NCBI GenBank assembly: GCA_020137815.1
Contig: CM035351.1
Span: 5,791,897 to 5,855,896, forward strand
DNA length: 64,000 nt
Direction: 5' to 3'
Source of the DNA: Hormiphora californensis
Lineage: Eukaryota > Ctenophora > Tentaculata > Cydippida > Pleurobrachiidae
How positions within the stretch are numbered: position 1 is the first letter of the stretch; each line of letters starts with the position of its first letter. Below the pieces are notes generated by a model. That model was not told the DNA's origin and searched no databases. It saw only the letters and a list, made by a program, of their open reading frames with translations. Of the stretch, positions 22,951 through 33,546 are shown piece after piece. Position numbers and translations under genes: made by a program.

Positions 22951-25535
22951 TCACGGGAAAACTTCGCTGTTGAAATCGCTAGACACACTGGTTAGTCCAT
23001 GTTCAGCGTCTGCGTATCTGTACGTGGACCGTCTCTGGCCCTCCTCTGTAGCAGGACAGGACATTCGGAGGAGGATAACGACAAGAAAGATGGTTCCAAC
23101 GGTTCCACCAACAAGAATTATTAATCTCTGGGAGATCTTATCGAAATCAGTGGAAATACTCTGCGGAGAGAAAAATTGGGTTAAAGTAAAATACAGCTGT
23201 ATTATTTCGTTGTTAAAGTATACCCAAACTAAAAAGACCCTCACTCGGGTTTTGTGAAATCTCCTGCAGTCATTATTCCACCACCTGATGAGATAAAGAC
23301 TTGACATTTTGAGGTTAGGTAGATCATGTCGAGCTCTTCCTAACTTCAAAAGTCTCTATCCGTCATCAGGGGGTGTGGAGCAATGATTGTGGGCCGTGGG
23401 AAGTTTCGCAAAACCCAAGTAAAGGTATTTTTAGGTTTGGTTTTACTGATTATTAGCCGTAAAATTATTGTCTTGCTTTGTAATGTTTTTACGGAGCACA
23501 GAGAGAGGGTCGAAAAGGGCAAGTCTTGCGCCCCCTGCAGCCAAAGTCGGATTTTTTGAAGTTGTCACCGCCCTGGGTAGCGCAGGAGTTTTTATTTGCC
23601 CGCCGGAAACTTGTTTTGGCTCCCACGCCTTTGTTTCTTGACCAATTTTGTCAAACAAAACTTTACGGGCTCACAAAATTATGCTCTTTCTGATGATGTG
23701 CGGCTTTTTTGCCAAAAAGTGAGAGCAAGTGGGGGCTGTCACACACAAATACGACGCCGCGCGTGAAAAGGGGCGGGGGGTGACAACTTCAAAAAATCCG
23801 ACTTTACCCCTATTTGATGCTCATCAGTCATCACACATCAAAGTGATGAAATACTTTTACATATTATTGCATCATGTCGATCTGTTGCTATTGTTTTGGC
23901 TAAAGTTTGAAACTTCCTTTTACAGTATTATCAACCCACCCAACCCATTATCAACACTTTGTTATATACATACTTATTGTTACCATGTGATCGTGTTTTT
24001 CTTTCTTATACTTTTTAAGTGAGTAACTTAAAGTTAACATTTAAAGCGCAGGGACCGCACTATTCAACCACGCCCTATTGTAAAAGAGCTATTTTACCTC
24101 GTCAAAATTGTTCCATGTGTGCTCCGGAAGTTGGGGATGATGTAAAACGGGGGCCTCGTCATGGACCCCTTTAGAGAACTCCACGGCAGGATCCGCCGGC
24201 CGTTGTCGAACCGGTTGTTGTTGTTGTTGATGTTGTTGTTTAACGGCCATTAACTTCTCATGCAACCTACTATCACGATCACCCTGATCCTGGGTGGCTC
24301 TTGGCTCATTTCTACCACGCTGATCTCCACTCTTTAGAGGTGCAGGTGAATCTTTTACAGGTTCTCGTTTAATGGCAGATCCTGGTTTTGCTGGTTCAAC
24401 TTTAGCTGGTTCAACTTTAGCTGGTTCAACTTTTGCTGGTTCAACTTTCACCGGTTCAACTTTAACTGGTTCAACTTTAGTAGGGTCAACTTTCACCGGA
24501 TCAACTTTTGCTGGTTCAATTTTTGCTGGTTCAATTTTAGTAGGTTCCACTTTGACAGGTTCAACTTTTGCAGGTTCAACTTTTGCTGGTTCAACTTTAA
24601 CTGGTTCAACTTTGACAGGTTCGGTTGATTTAGTAGATTCGGTTTTCACAGGTTCAACTTTTGCTGGTTGAACTTTAGCTGGTTCAACTTTCACAGAATC
24701 TACTTTAGCTGGTTCAACTTTCACAGAATCTGCTTTTGCCGGTTCAACTTTCACAGAATCTGCTTTTGCCGGTTCAACTTTCACAGAATCTACTTTTGCT
24801 GGTTCAACTTTCACGGAATCTGCTTTAGCTGGTTCAACTTTCACAGAATCTACTTTTGCCGGTTCAACTTTCACAGAATCTGCTTTAGCTGGTTCGGTTT
24901 TCGTAGAATCTACTTTAGCTGGTTCGGTTTTCGTAGAATCTACTTTTGTTGGTTCAACTTTCACAGCTGTTCCTGTTTCGGGTAAAGCAAGTTCAACCTT
25001 AGCAGGTTCAGTCTGCACTGTTTCAATTTTCGATGATTCAGTTGCCGGGGTAGTGATGGGGGCCACTACCACATGTTCCTGCTTCTCAGTCTGCAAGTCC
25101 ACCTGGGGAAATGCGTTGACCCCATTCAAGTCTACATAATCCTGGGAACCACCGGGTTCGTCCATCCCAAAAGCATCCTCTCCTTCAGAACCAGTCAAGA
25201 AATCTCCATCGTCGTATGAGAAGGCCTCATCGGGTTCCTTGTCATCCTCTTCATTTGTAAGGATGTCCGGGTTATCCTTTACAATATCTGCCAGGGCCAG
25301 GGCAAGGGAGGATGGCTCTGTTTTTTCGTCCCCAACCTCGTATTTCTCAGGGCTGGTCCTCATGATCGTCCTCCATTGAGGCGGCGAGAATATCACTGGT
25401 ATCAAAACCAAACTCCTCCGGAACCGTAGCGTCTTCATCATAGCTCTCAAAATCGGCAGTGTCGATGTCCACCAACCAGGCTGGGGCCAGTTGGAGAAGG
25501 AGGATGAGCGATAGGAAGATGTGACCAAACGCCAT
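22951..25535 (-). CDS. type I membrane protein with long Lys-Val-Glu-Pro pentapeptide repeats
   Basis: The ATG at 25535 opens a signal peptide (MAFGHIFLSLILLLQLAPAW) and an acidic segment. The frame then shifts by one base near 25360 into the main frame (to 24098). That part has an acidic region, about 35-40 pentads of the KVEPA/KVDSV type (about 24370-24960), and a QQHQQQQQ stretch. After FDE a GT at 24097 joins in phase to an AG at 23161, adding a 70-codon exon with a membrane span (LIILVGGTVGTIFLVVILL) and a short tail ending NSEVFP. The predicted product is about 548 residues with a secreted repetitive stalk. No family recognised; it could be an adhesion, matrix or mineral-binding protein. 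The frame break is probably an assembly indel. Upstream, 'tctaattttag' ends 4 nt before the ATG, with a possible donor near 25718, so a 5'-UTR intron is likely. Confidence 0.6.
23543..23805. repeat. intronic 27-bp perfect inverted repeat
   Basis: 23543-23569 ('aaagtcggattttttgaagt...') is perfectly complementary to 23779-23805, with a 209-bp spacer. It lies inside the intron of the repeat-protein gene. It may be the termini of a small nonautonomous transposon. Confidence 0.8.
24370..24960. repeat. coding minisatellite (15/30-bp unit)
   Basis: Tandem units such as 'ggttcaactttagct' and 'ggttcaactttcacagaatc' code for the pentapeptide repeats on the minus strand. The 3' half has a regular 60-bp alternation of two pentad types, which indicates recent expansion. 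Confidence 0.9.
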
Positions 25536-25715
25536 ATCGCTAAAATTAGAGAATTGTGTTAGCGGTGTTATAGTATAAAGTAGAATTAAAAGTAGATCAA
25601 GTATACTGACTTGATCTGAACACAAGAAATTCATGGAAGTCGAGATGAACAAACAAAGAGTTGAGTGCTCGAAGTATGATGTTTTATTCAAAGAAACTTG
25701 GAGCACTCAACACAC

Positions 25716-26560
25716 TTACATCACTCAGTCGCGAGATATCTAAAATAGAATGAAACTCTGACCAAGATTTCGAGATAGAGAACGTAAACTGCAAGCAAAA
25801 AAGGTATAAAATAAATACTAAAACAGAAGTATCAACGTCAGAGATGCAAAGTCTTCCCCAGCTATTTTAAATCCGTAAGGTCTCTTTTTATGCGTATGGG
25901 CGTGGTTATAAAGCACGTAATGCACACAAGCTCACGCATAGGGGGACCGGGGAGGTGCAAATTCCAGATGGTAGAAGTTGTTACTCAACTAGTTACAACA
26001 AGGGGGGACACGCAAGGGGGGGGGGAGCGGCCGGCGGGGGCACAGATCGCGTAGTGAGATCAACATGACACTGAAGTTCGTAGTTTCGTACAATTATGAA
26101 ACCAAACTAAACAGCTGGGAAACAATTTGCAAGAGGCTAATTTCATCACTGATACATCCCCCAGAACAGACAGACAGACAGACAGATAATGGTAAAATGT
26201 TCTGAACACAGCGTGGCGTGACGTACCCAGAGCATTTAGTTGTATTTATATAGTACACAACATCTGAGGCCCCGTTGTCGGCTTGTTGTTTCTCTTTCAG
26301 TGCTGTGCCGGTCATGAATCATCTTTAGTTCTCGTATGTACAACTTGTGAAGGAGGGGCGTGCCCATTCGAGAAACAGGGGCGCCGGCACGGGTATAGGC
26401 AGGTATGGTGTGCGCTTTAGAGAGACAAGGCAAACCACAAGATTGATGCTGGGGAGTCTCCCGACCGGCAACCCCTTTCGACTTTTGAGCGATGTTGTGT
26501 TCTTATAACCGCCAACCAGTGGTATAAGTATGCTGAGGAATTACTTACTAAACTAATAGA
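25716..26560. other. gene-free stretch
   Basis: Upstream flank of the repeat-protein gene. It has a G-run near 26008-26030 and a short CAGA repeat near 26168-26187. No gene supported. Confidence 0.4.
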
Positions 26561-26564
26561 GCGG

Positions 26565-27477
26565 CAAGTTTTCGGCATAATCTTTATAAAGAGGACTACC
26601 TCCCTTACATGAGAGAAACCCACATTCTCCCTGTGGAGCAACGGGTGATCTTTAAGGCCTGTCTCATGGCCTATAAGATTGTACATGGAAGTGCTCCAGA
26701 TTACCTCATTGAGCAAATACCTACAGATATCGTTGATGTTACTTGCCGTACCAGATCGACTGCTGTTCCAGACCCTTATAAGCTCCAGTACCCGAAGCTG
26801 TCGAGCATTAATGCAAATTCTAAACTGAGGAAAAGGAGACCATCTGTTCTCCTGCCAGATCTGTGGAATGCACTCCCCCTTGAGTTGCGATCTCGGCCTG
26901 CTGTGGAATCTTTCAAAATGGGGTTAAAGACAAGATTGTTTGTGGATGCCTTTGGATCAGGCTAGTTCCGGTTGTTTTTCCTTTTTCCAGCCTACATCTT
27001 TTCTCGGTACCTACTCCTCCCATCACGCTGTACTGTCTAGCGTAAGTATTGTACTTAGGTCTGTATCTTACCTCGTGACAAGTTTTTAACTGATCTTTAT
27101 TCGATGGGTTTGCAGCATGAGTGAAGCACGAGTGTGTAATTTTTTTCCGATTTTCAGTTATCCAGTTGTTCAGAATCTGTTGTCTGAACATTTGATCTGT
27201 GTCTATATTTGGAGTGATGAAGTGACAGTGGTGACATTTATCCTGTGGCCTTTTTTTTCGAGTTTTTTCTATTTTGGTCTGTTATGAGCCTAATCTGTTT
27301 TCCACTTATGTGAGCCGGATAATTTGGATTTTTTCCACCGTTTTTTGTTTGAGTCTCTATATTTGGGTTAAGAGTTAGTTAACTGCTCTGAGTTTCCTCC
27401 AGTGGCAGCATCTGTAAAGCTCTGCTGTCCCTGTAGAATATGGGCAGGATATAAGTATGAATATTATTATTATTATT
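26565..27477 (+). mobile_element. second CR1/Jockey-type LINE, 3' end only
   Basis: The frame to 26965 encodes the last part of a reverse transcriptase: HILPVEQRVIFKACLMAYK, then SINANSKLRKRR and NALPLELRSRP. This aligns with the C-terminus of the copy at 21439-22731 but is clearly diverged. A 3' untranslated part follows and ends in (ATT)n at about 27461-27477. Both copies share a 'tataag...aatattattatt' end. Confidence 0.8.
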
Positions 27478-28791
27478 AAAGCTAATTCCACTTTTAGGGT
27501 ACTCTATAGGGTCTAGAAACAACCCCTGAGTTTGTCTCAAAATCGGCGATGAAGAAGTTAGGTTTTTAGGGCCATTTCCATTACCTGCACTTCTAGCCTA
27601 GCTTAGGAAAGGTGCGGAGAAGACATCGATGACACTAAATTTATAGTCTCCTCGATTTCTTCTCTACTCCTTTCCCATATGCATACCAATGTATTCTTCT
27701 AAGCCTAGAAGTATAGGTAAATGGTGTTGTTCCAAAACCCCAAATTCTTCATCCCGTCCGCCGATTTTAAGAGAAACGCAAGGGGTTTTATAGGGACCCT
27801 ACCCTAGTGGTGGATTAGCTTTAGAACGATCATACCGAAATCATATTACCGCTCTATAACAAGTATAATATAAGGCGTATACTTATAGCAAGTATCATAC
27901 AGCCCGTTTGCAGGCCAAAAATAGCACTTGAATAAGAAAAAGAAGTTTCAACATCTGAGACTTGAGATGTGTTACATGACCAAGTAAGGAGTTAGAAAAT
28001 ACTGTTTTATTTAGCAATTAGCTCGCATATTTAAGAAACTTTTCAACAAGTAAGATTTTTTTTGCACAAGAGTAAGCAATCCTAAAATACGTTCTCATGG
28101 TTTCTTATTGCATTTTTATAAACTACAGAACCTTGAATCGTTCATACTTTCTTTTCATTCTAAAAAGCACGGACACAGTGTCAAGCGACTCAAGAAAATC
28201 TCAAGTACATCAAACGGCTACACACTTAGAAAACTAAAAAATATAAAAAGAGTCTCTCATCTCTATTAACATATCAAAGGTTGAAGTCGAAATTGTCCAG
28301 TGTTGGTGTTATTATGAGTATCCCACAACTCAACTTTTGAATCGTTGCTTATAAAATGAGGTATACCATTCTCTTAGAGAGCATTGTTAAAGTAACGTTC
28401 TTAACTCAGTGAGCTCTGAATGGCATTGCATTTTACAAAGAAGCTCGATACTCTGGTGATACCGATATTGACCCCAATCATACCGTAATGATAGCTAGCT
28501 TAGAAGAAATCACCTCGTTCTTTGAAGAAAGCACTCTCGTGCTTGTTGAAAGGAGATGCAAATAAAAACAGAACTATGCCCCGGTGATAATGCAGGTCAC
28601 CCTGCTGAATGGGGGCAGTCTTTTGTGTGACAAGAGCATAATATTAAGGGTGCAGTGATAATCAAGCAGAAAAAGAATAGAATTTTATCTAACACCGCTA
28701 TTACATGAACTTAGAAATCATAAGGACGGAGGAGGATTTATGACGATTTTTGCTTATTTTCGACACTTTTGGAAGTACACAGATACTAGTA
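27478..28791. other. gene-free stretch
   Basis: AT-rich unique DNA. Inverted words around 27585-27780 ('acttctagcctagctta' against 'taagcctagaagta', with related flanks) suggest another old inverted-repeat element. No gene. Confidence 0.4.
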
Positions 28792-28932
28792 CAGTCGGAC
28801 CCTGATTTACCGGGATGCTTGGGGGAAAGGGTTTTGCCCGGTAAATCGGGGTGCCCGGTATATCGGGGTCAAATACTGTTAATTTCCTATTTCGGGGGAA
28901 TATTATCCTCCCGGTAAATCGGGGTCCGACTG
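28792..28932. mobile_element. pogo/Tigger-like MITE, copy 2 (141 bp)
   Basis: Same family as the element at 20236. The 23-bp termini begin 'cagtcggaccctgattta' and end '...atcggggtccgactg', with one mismatch, and TA lies on both sides. The internal sequence, including the 'aatttcctat' word, is shared with copy 1. Confidence 0.85.
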
Positions 28933-28944
28933 TACTATGGCCAA

Positions 28945-30117
28945 CGTTAAAATCTGGGTGTTTGGAGTGTCAGCACTCACGGTTGGGGTTTTGGTTGGGG
29001 TTAGGGCTTGACATTTCCTATCAGATAAACTTTGGATTAGCCAACACTACAGCTATCGACTAAACGGTACCAGTTGGAGCTTCATCTTCCTCTTAGACCC
29101 CAATAGTATAGTAGTACAATGTTTCCCTGTCTATTTACCCTGACCACGAATTCCTGGTGACAACTGACAACACCATCTATTGTTTACATATCAGCTAAGA
29201 AATGTTTCAGCTAAGAAAGGTTCCTTTATAAACTTCAATCAATCTCCGCACGTCATATGAGCTGTTCTATACTGTGATTGGTCAAAGTATGTCAAATAGT
29301 GCAGACCTGGCCATTTCCGAAGTTGCTCATGCAGCACTTTTAAATAGCGATCCGTAAAGAAGTTCAAAAGCCTCGATGAGCCTCCAGTCACAGTATAGGA
29401 GATACGCAGGGGGAGGGGCTCACCACAGCGTGAGAACATAGCGCTCATAGCGCTCATAGCAGGAGAAATGACCTGGACCAGTCTGAGTGGACTGGAGGCA
29501 CTATCCGCAGTAGGGGAAAAGGGTTTGCAGCTGGGAGCTGCAGCAGTTCTCGCGTTTTCCAGAGTTTATTCCCATCTGAAATTACTTATGTTGTAAACGT
29601 CTGAATAAACTCTGGCAAACGCGAGAACTGCTGCAGCCCCCAGCTGCAAACCCTCATATCAGGAGACATGAGATAACCGTACCACGCTGTGTGATACTGG
29701 GGTGTCCACCTGCTCTGGGTTGTTGGTACTCAACAAGCTCTGCACGTCTCACAGGTATAACGAATAAAGGTGAAAGGTATGATATCTATTTTGGGTATAC
29801 CTTTCTTTTCATCCTGTGGCGAGTCTCCTGTGGTTCACCTGTCTGGCACACGCTGGACAGGAGTCTCATGGCTCGAGCGGGCGCCGTTACTCGATCTGGG
29901 TGTATAAAGGCCTGTTTATATGACAGGTGTGCGGCGCCAAAAAGTACCCTGCACTAAAATGGCTCTCACCACCAAACCGCTCAACCGTTTTGGCTAATTC
30001 AAAGTTTATCTGATAGAAAATCTCAAGCCCTAACCTCAACTCGAATCCCAGCCCTAACCCTGCTTTAGCCCTTACCCTAAAAACGTGAGTGCTGACACTC
30101 AAAACACCCAGATTTTA
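28945..30117. mobile_element. inverted-repeat element, about 1.17 kb, with nested hairpins
   Basis: The left arm (28945-29050, 'gttaaaatctgggtgttt...') matches the reverse complement of 29993-30117 ('...aaacacccagattttaac'), with both ends well preserved. The interior contains a second near-perfect hairpin (29521-29653). No transposase frame is visible, so this is a nonautonomous DNA element. Confidence 0.7.
29521..29653. repeat. 51-bp-arm hairpin
   Basis: 29521-29571 and 29603-29653 are complementary at 49 of 51 positions, around a 31-bp loop. The arm contains 'gctgcagcagttctcgcg'. It is nested inside the larger element. Confidence 0.9.
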
Positions 30118-30687
30118 ACTCGGAAAACGCTGCTGCCTGCTGGCTCCCCGCAGCTCGGGATAAGGCAGCGCTTTTCAAAGATTTTAACGTTTAAAAAACT
30201 TCCTCGGCTCGAGTGCACCGGCCGCGGTGCTGCGCGTTTAGCTTTTTGCAAGAAAATGTTGAATTGTGTGCACAGTTGACAGAATTGAGCGCCGCGGCTA
30301 AAAAGTTCGCCGAAAACGCTGCAAAAGGGGAGCCGCGCAGTTTTTACAGTCGCGTCGCGTCGCGGGAAAAAGGTTTGTCGTTTTCTTCTTAACATTTCCG
30401 ATGATCTAAAAAGACTGTAAACCAGAGCCTAACCGCTAACGGGCAGCTCCTTCCCGTTTGGACGCCCAAAATCGATAAATTGTTAACACGGAGATGCAAC
30501 CGCGGACCGCCACCTTGGTGGCGCCGTCACCTCTCTTTGCGGGCTTCGTTTTACCGCGCTACGCACGGGAGTTGTAAGATTAAGGGTGACTGCGGCATCA
30601 AACCGCCACCCAGAGGCCAGATCTGATATTATATAGAAAACTAAAAGCATCTAAGAAATATGAACAATTAAATATTAGAATCAAGCT
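30118..30687. other. GC-rich upstream region of the gene cluster
   Basis: No gene supported. It is GC-rich and CpG-rich (for example near 30210-30370), unlike the AT-rich flanks, and lies directly upstream of the first gene of the co-directional cluster. It is the best candidate for the cluster's promoter. No TATA element was recognised. Confidence 0.35.
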
Positions 30688-31216
30688 ATGAACATTCCGT
30701 TGCCAGTGGTAGTTGACAAGTCTGTAAACCACTACACAACCCTCAATTGCAGCAGACACTCAGGACCTGAGCAGATTCAAGCTGAGTACAAGATTCTCGC
30801 TAAACAGCACCACCCTGACACACCCAATGGAGATAAAGATATCTTTCAGGTAGAGAACTCATTGCCTTGTTCGACCCTCGGGTTTGAACAAAACAGAGAA
30901 CTCACCTCACAACCTCCCCAATATATGAAAATCTTTATTTCAATATTGTTTACAGAGAATTGAAGAGGCAAAAAGGGTTTTGCTCGAACCAACTGAGAGA
31001 AAGCAATACGACCAATGGCTTGACAGTGGTTTGTCCATAAGTTTCGAACTCTGGAAAGAGAGAGCACACAAGAACATGCATTGGAGCAATAAGAGTGATC
31101 TAGGAACGAGACTCCTCGATTCTTCAGATGTTCCAGTGTCCTCAACTGCTGGGAGCCCAGATTGGACTAGACACTCAGACCCCACTATCAACTTATTCAG
31201 ACAGGGAAAATTGTAA
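30688..31216 (+). CDS. DNAJC12: DNAJC12-like J-domain co-chaperone
   Basis: Two exons, 30688-30849 and 30956-31216, join in phase for 140 residues. J-proteins stimulate Hsp70 ATPase. The J domain fills residues 14-74: [12 protein letters not shown] at 42-44 (the Hsp70-stimulating motif), [11 protein letters not shown] and YDQW. After it come W-K and the MHW motif (residues 95-97), which in vertebrate DNAJC12 follows the J domain. DNAJC12 in vertebrates assists folding of aromatic amino acid hydroxylases (family knowledge). The human protein is 198 residues, so this one is shorter at the C-terminus. It is the first gene of the six-gene co-directional cluster; the next ATG begins only 69 bp after its stop. 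Confidence 0.8.
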
Positions 31217-31285
31217 AGATTGTTAAATGTTGTTGTGTGTGAACATTATAGTTTCTTTTATTTCAACTGTTTTTGTATATTTAGC

Positions 31286-32635
31286 ATGTCAGTTATCCCT
31301 TCGGATAAGGTTGACAAAGCTAAGGAGGTGATTGGACAGATCCTTGATGAGGAGAAGGAGTACAAGATCAGGGAACTAAATCTGGTCACGGAGCGCCTCA
31401 GACAAACCGAGGATACTCTTGATAAACTTAGGTAAAACGGAAGTTTATAGTTTGAATTGGTCTTCTAACAAACAGGATGTTATGTTGGTAACACTCCAAC
31501 ACTAATTTTATACTCTCCCAATAAGGTCCTATTTGTTGGGTTGTCTCTATACTGGTATACCTGAGGAAACGAAAGTGATCGTCCCAAAACGATATCCTAT
31601 ATTCGAGGTACAGGTTGATGTTATAAATATATCTACTACCCCCACAACTGCTTACTACCCCCTCCCCTACTCCCTCCCCTACCCACTACCTCTCCCCTCC
31701 CCTACTCACCACCTCGCCAAATTGTTGCAGGATGATGTTGGAGTGAAATCACGAAGGGTCATCATTGGGAACGTTAGCAAGTACATATCAGCTGATCAGC
31801 GAGATAAACACAGTGACCAGTAAGTCAGATCAGGGGGGGGGGGTTGTGTTGTACATGAGTACCATTATCATAGTGAAGAGACACATTGCAGTAGGGAGTT
31901 TACTGTCATTACCATCTTGCCAATGATTGTCTCGCTGATAGTGTTAGAATGCCCCACCACTATCCCCGGCAACTCCCCACACAGGTTTACCTATAAGTGG
32001 CTGTTATATGTGAGGACCCCGCCCGGTGATCCGCCCCTTGAAACCTTTGTATCTAAGGTAGTAGTTAAACTGGATCCTTCCTACATTCCTAACGATATCA
32101 TCGAACTGACAGACGTGAGTAGAGACGGAGAGATGTTAGTAGAAACTAAATTAAAAGTTAAAACTGATAAAATTCGTTGTTTTGTAAATTAATAACTGAC
32201 GACCCTGATTCCTATCTCTCCTATCTCTAGGCTCCGTTTGAGGTCCGAAGGAGGGGTTGGGGTGAGTTCCCTGTGCAGCTAAAACTATTCTTTGGACACG
32301 ATGAGAGAGAGGTCGATGTCACCCATAATCTGACTCTTGATACAACATTCTCAGGAGTTCAAACACCCGGATCAGAAACGGTAAGTTGTTACTTGTTTTG
32401 GATCTGAAGATCACCTGCGTGGAGAAGTGCGTTGTGCCCAATACTCTAATATTCGTGTTTTCAAATCCCGTTCTAACTCTACCTCCTATCACACCTAACT
32501 TAACACACTCTCTTACAGATAGTGGAGATTGAGTTTGGTTGCTATCAGAACGAGATGCCCCGAAATAGGATATCAGACATCAAAAGGACTAACGCTCGTA
32601 CTGTCCCAGCAAATATTGACCTGTCTAAATCATGA
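31286..32635 (+). CDS. YEATS2: YEATS2-like YEATS-domain chromatin reader, short form
   Basis: Six exons (31286-31431, 31526-31607, 31731-31819, 31985-32114, 32231-32380, 32519-32635) join in phase for 237 residues. YEATS domains bind acylated histone lysines; YEATS2 is an ADA2A-containing (ATAC) complex subunit. An N-terminal charged helix with EYKIRELNLVTERLRQTE is followed by IIGNVSKYI, FTYKWLLYVR, PSYIPNDIIEL, RRGWGEFPV and HNLTLD, in the order seen in YEATS2. The tryptophan of GWGEF belongs to the reader pocket. The protein stops about 50 residues after the domain, whereas human YEATS2 exceeds 1,400 residues. The histone-fold part and the long linker are absent. The start is chosen at 31286 because 'gtatatttag' ends one base before it. 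GAS41 or AF9 are alternatives, but the N-terminal helix favours YEATS2. Confidence 0.8.
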
Positions 32636-32816
32636 TATAGAATGTGTTTTTAGTGAGAGCGGGTTTTTATTAAACTTTTAACCGTTTTTTGTAAACTTTT
32701 ACACTCCTTTAGTGAGTACTGAGTAGTGAAAATAAACTGTCTTTTTATTGAACTTATACAAAAACAAACTGGAAACTTTGAATCTCATACCACGACACAT
32801 ATATCTCCTAGCCAGG

Positions 32817-33249
32817 ATGGTGGAAAATGATGCACGTTTCCTGATTCGGTACAGTGAGAAATACAGCGATGAAGAATTCGAGTATCGCCATGTGACCCTC
32901 CCTGAATCCATCGGCAAAAAGGTACGAAATGATTCAAAATAAATCCAAACGGGGCGAGAGAACGGTTGAACTGTTTCAGGAGTATAGTAATAATTTTGGA
33001 GGATTTTAATGAACATTCATCAACATTCCACATCACTTCCAACAGCCTCAATATCTTCTTGAGAAATAATCGCAATTTATATTGATTAGCTAAATACAGT
33101 GCCCCTATTTTCAGGTTCCCACAACTCACCTGCTCACTGAGACAGAATGGAGGAATCTGGGTGTTCAACAGAGTCCCGGATGGGTACACTTTATGATTCA
33201 CTCTCCTGAGAAACATATTCTGCTGTTTAGACGGGCCATTACAAAATGA
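32817..33249 (+). CDS. CKS1: CKS1 cyclin-dependent kinase regulatory subunit
   Basis: Exons 32817-32921 and 33115-33249 join in phase for exactly 79 residues, the length of human CKS1B. CKS proteins bind CDKs, and their anion pocket docks phosphorylated substrates. Near-universal motifs are present: [37 protein letters not shown] and HILLFRR. The hinge, HEPEPH in human CKS1, reads HSPEKH here, keeping the H-x-P-E-x-H pattern. The ATG is fixed by this length and by the acceptor-like 'atctcctag' 5 nt upstream. It sits 181 bp after the YEATS2-like stop. Confidence 0.93.
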
Positions 33250-33546
33250 ACAAGAGAGAGAGAGATGTGTTCTTGATCTGATCTGAGTTGTGTGGAGTAT
33301 TATAGTGGAGGGTGGGACAAGATTCATACAGAATGGACCTGCATGTGTGCGAGATCAGTATTATTATTTGTATGACCCGCGTTTTTAATCAAAATATTAC
33401 TTTTTCATGTGTGCAATTAACATTTAAGATTTCAACTTTCTGACCATACAATTTTAACAGACTTCAACGAAACCTCAACGAATCTTATGAGTGTCTTATC
33501 TTCATTATTGTAACTCAAACATTACCCCCTCCCCCTCTTGAACAGT

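Noticed and set aside
25347-25706. Upstream extension of the signal-peptide frame (minus) beyond ATG 25535
   Set aside because: The extension is AT-rich without coding character, and an acceptor-like 'tctaattttag' lies just before the internal ATG, so the upstream part is probably a 5'-UTR intron.
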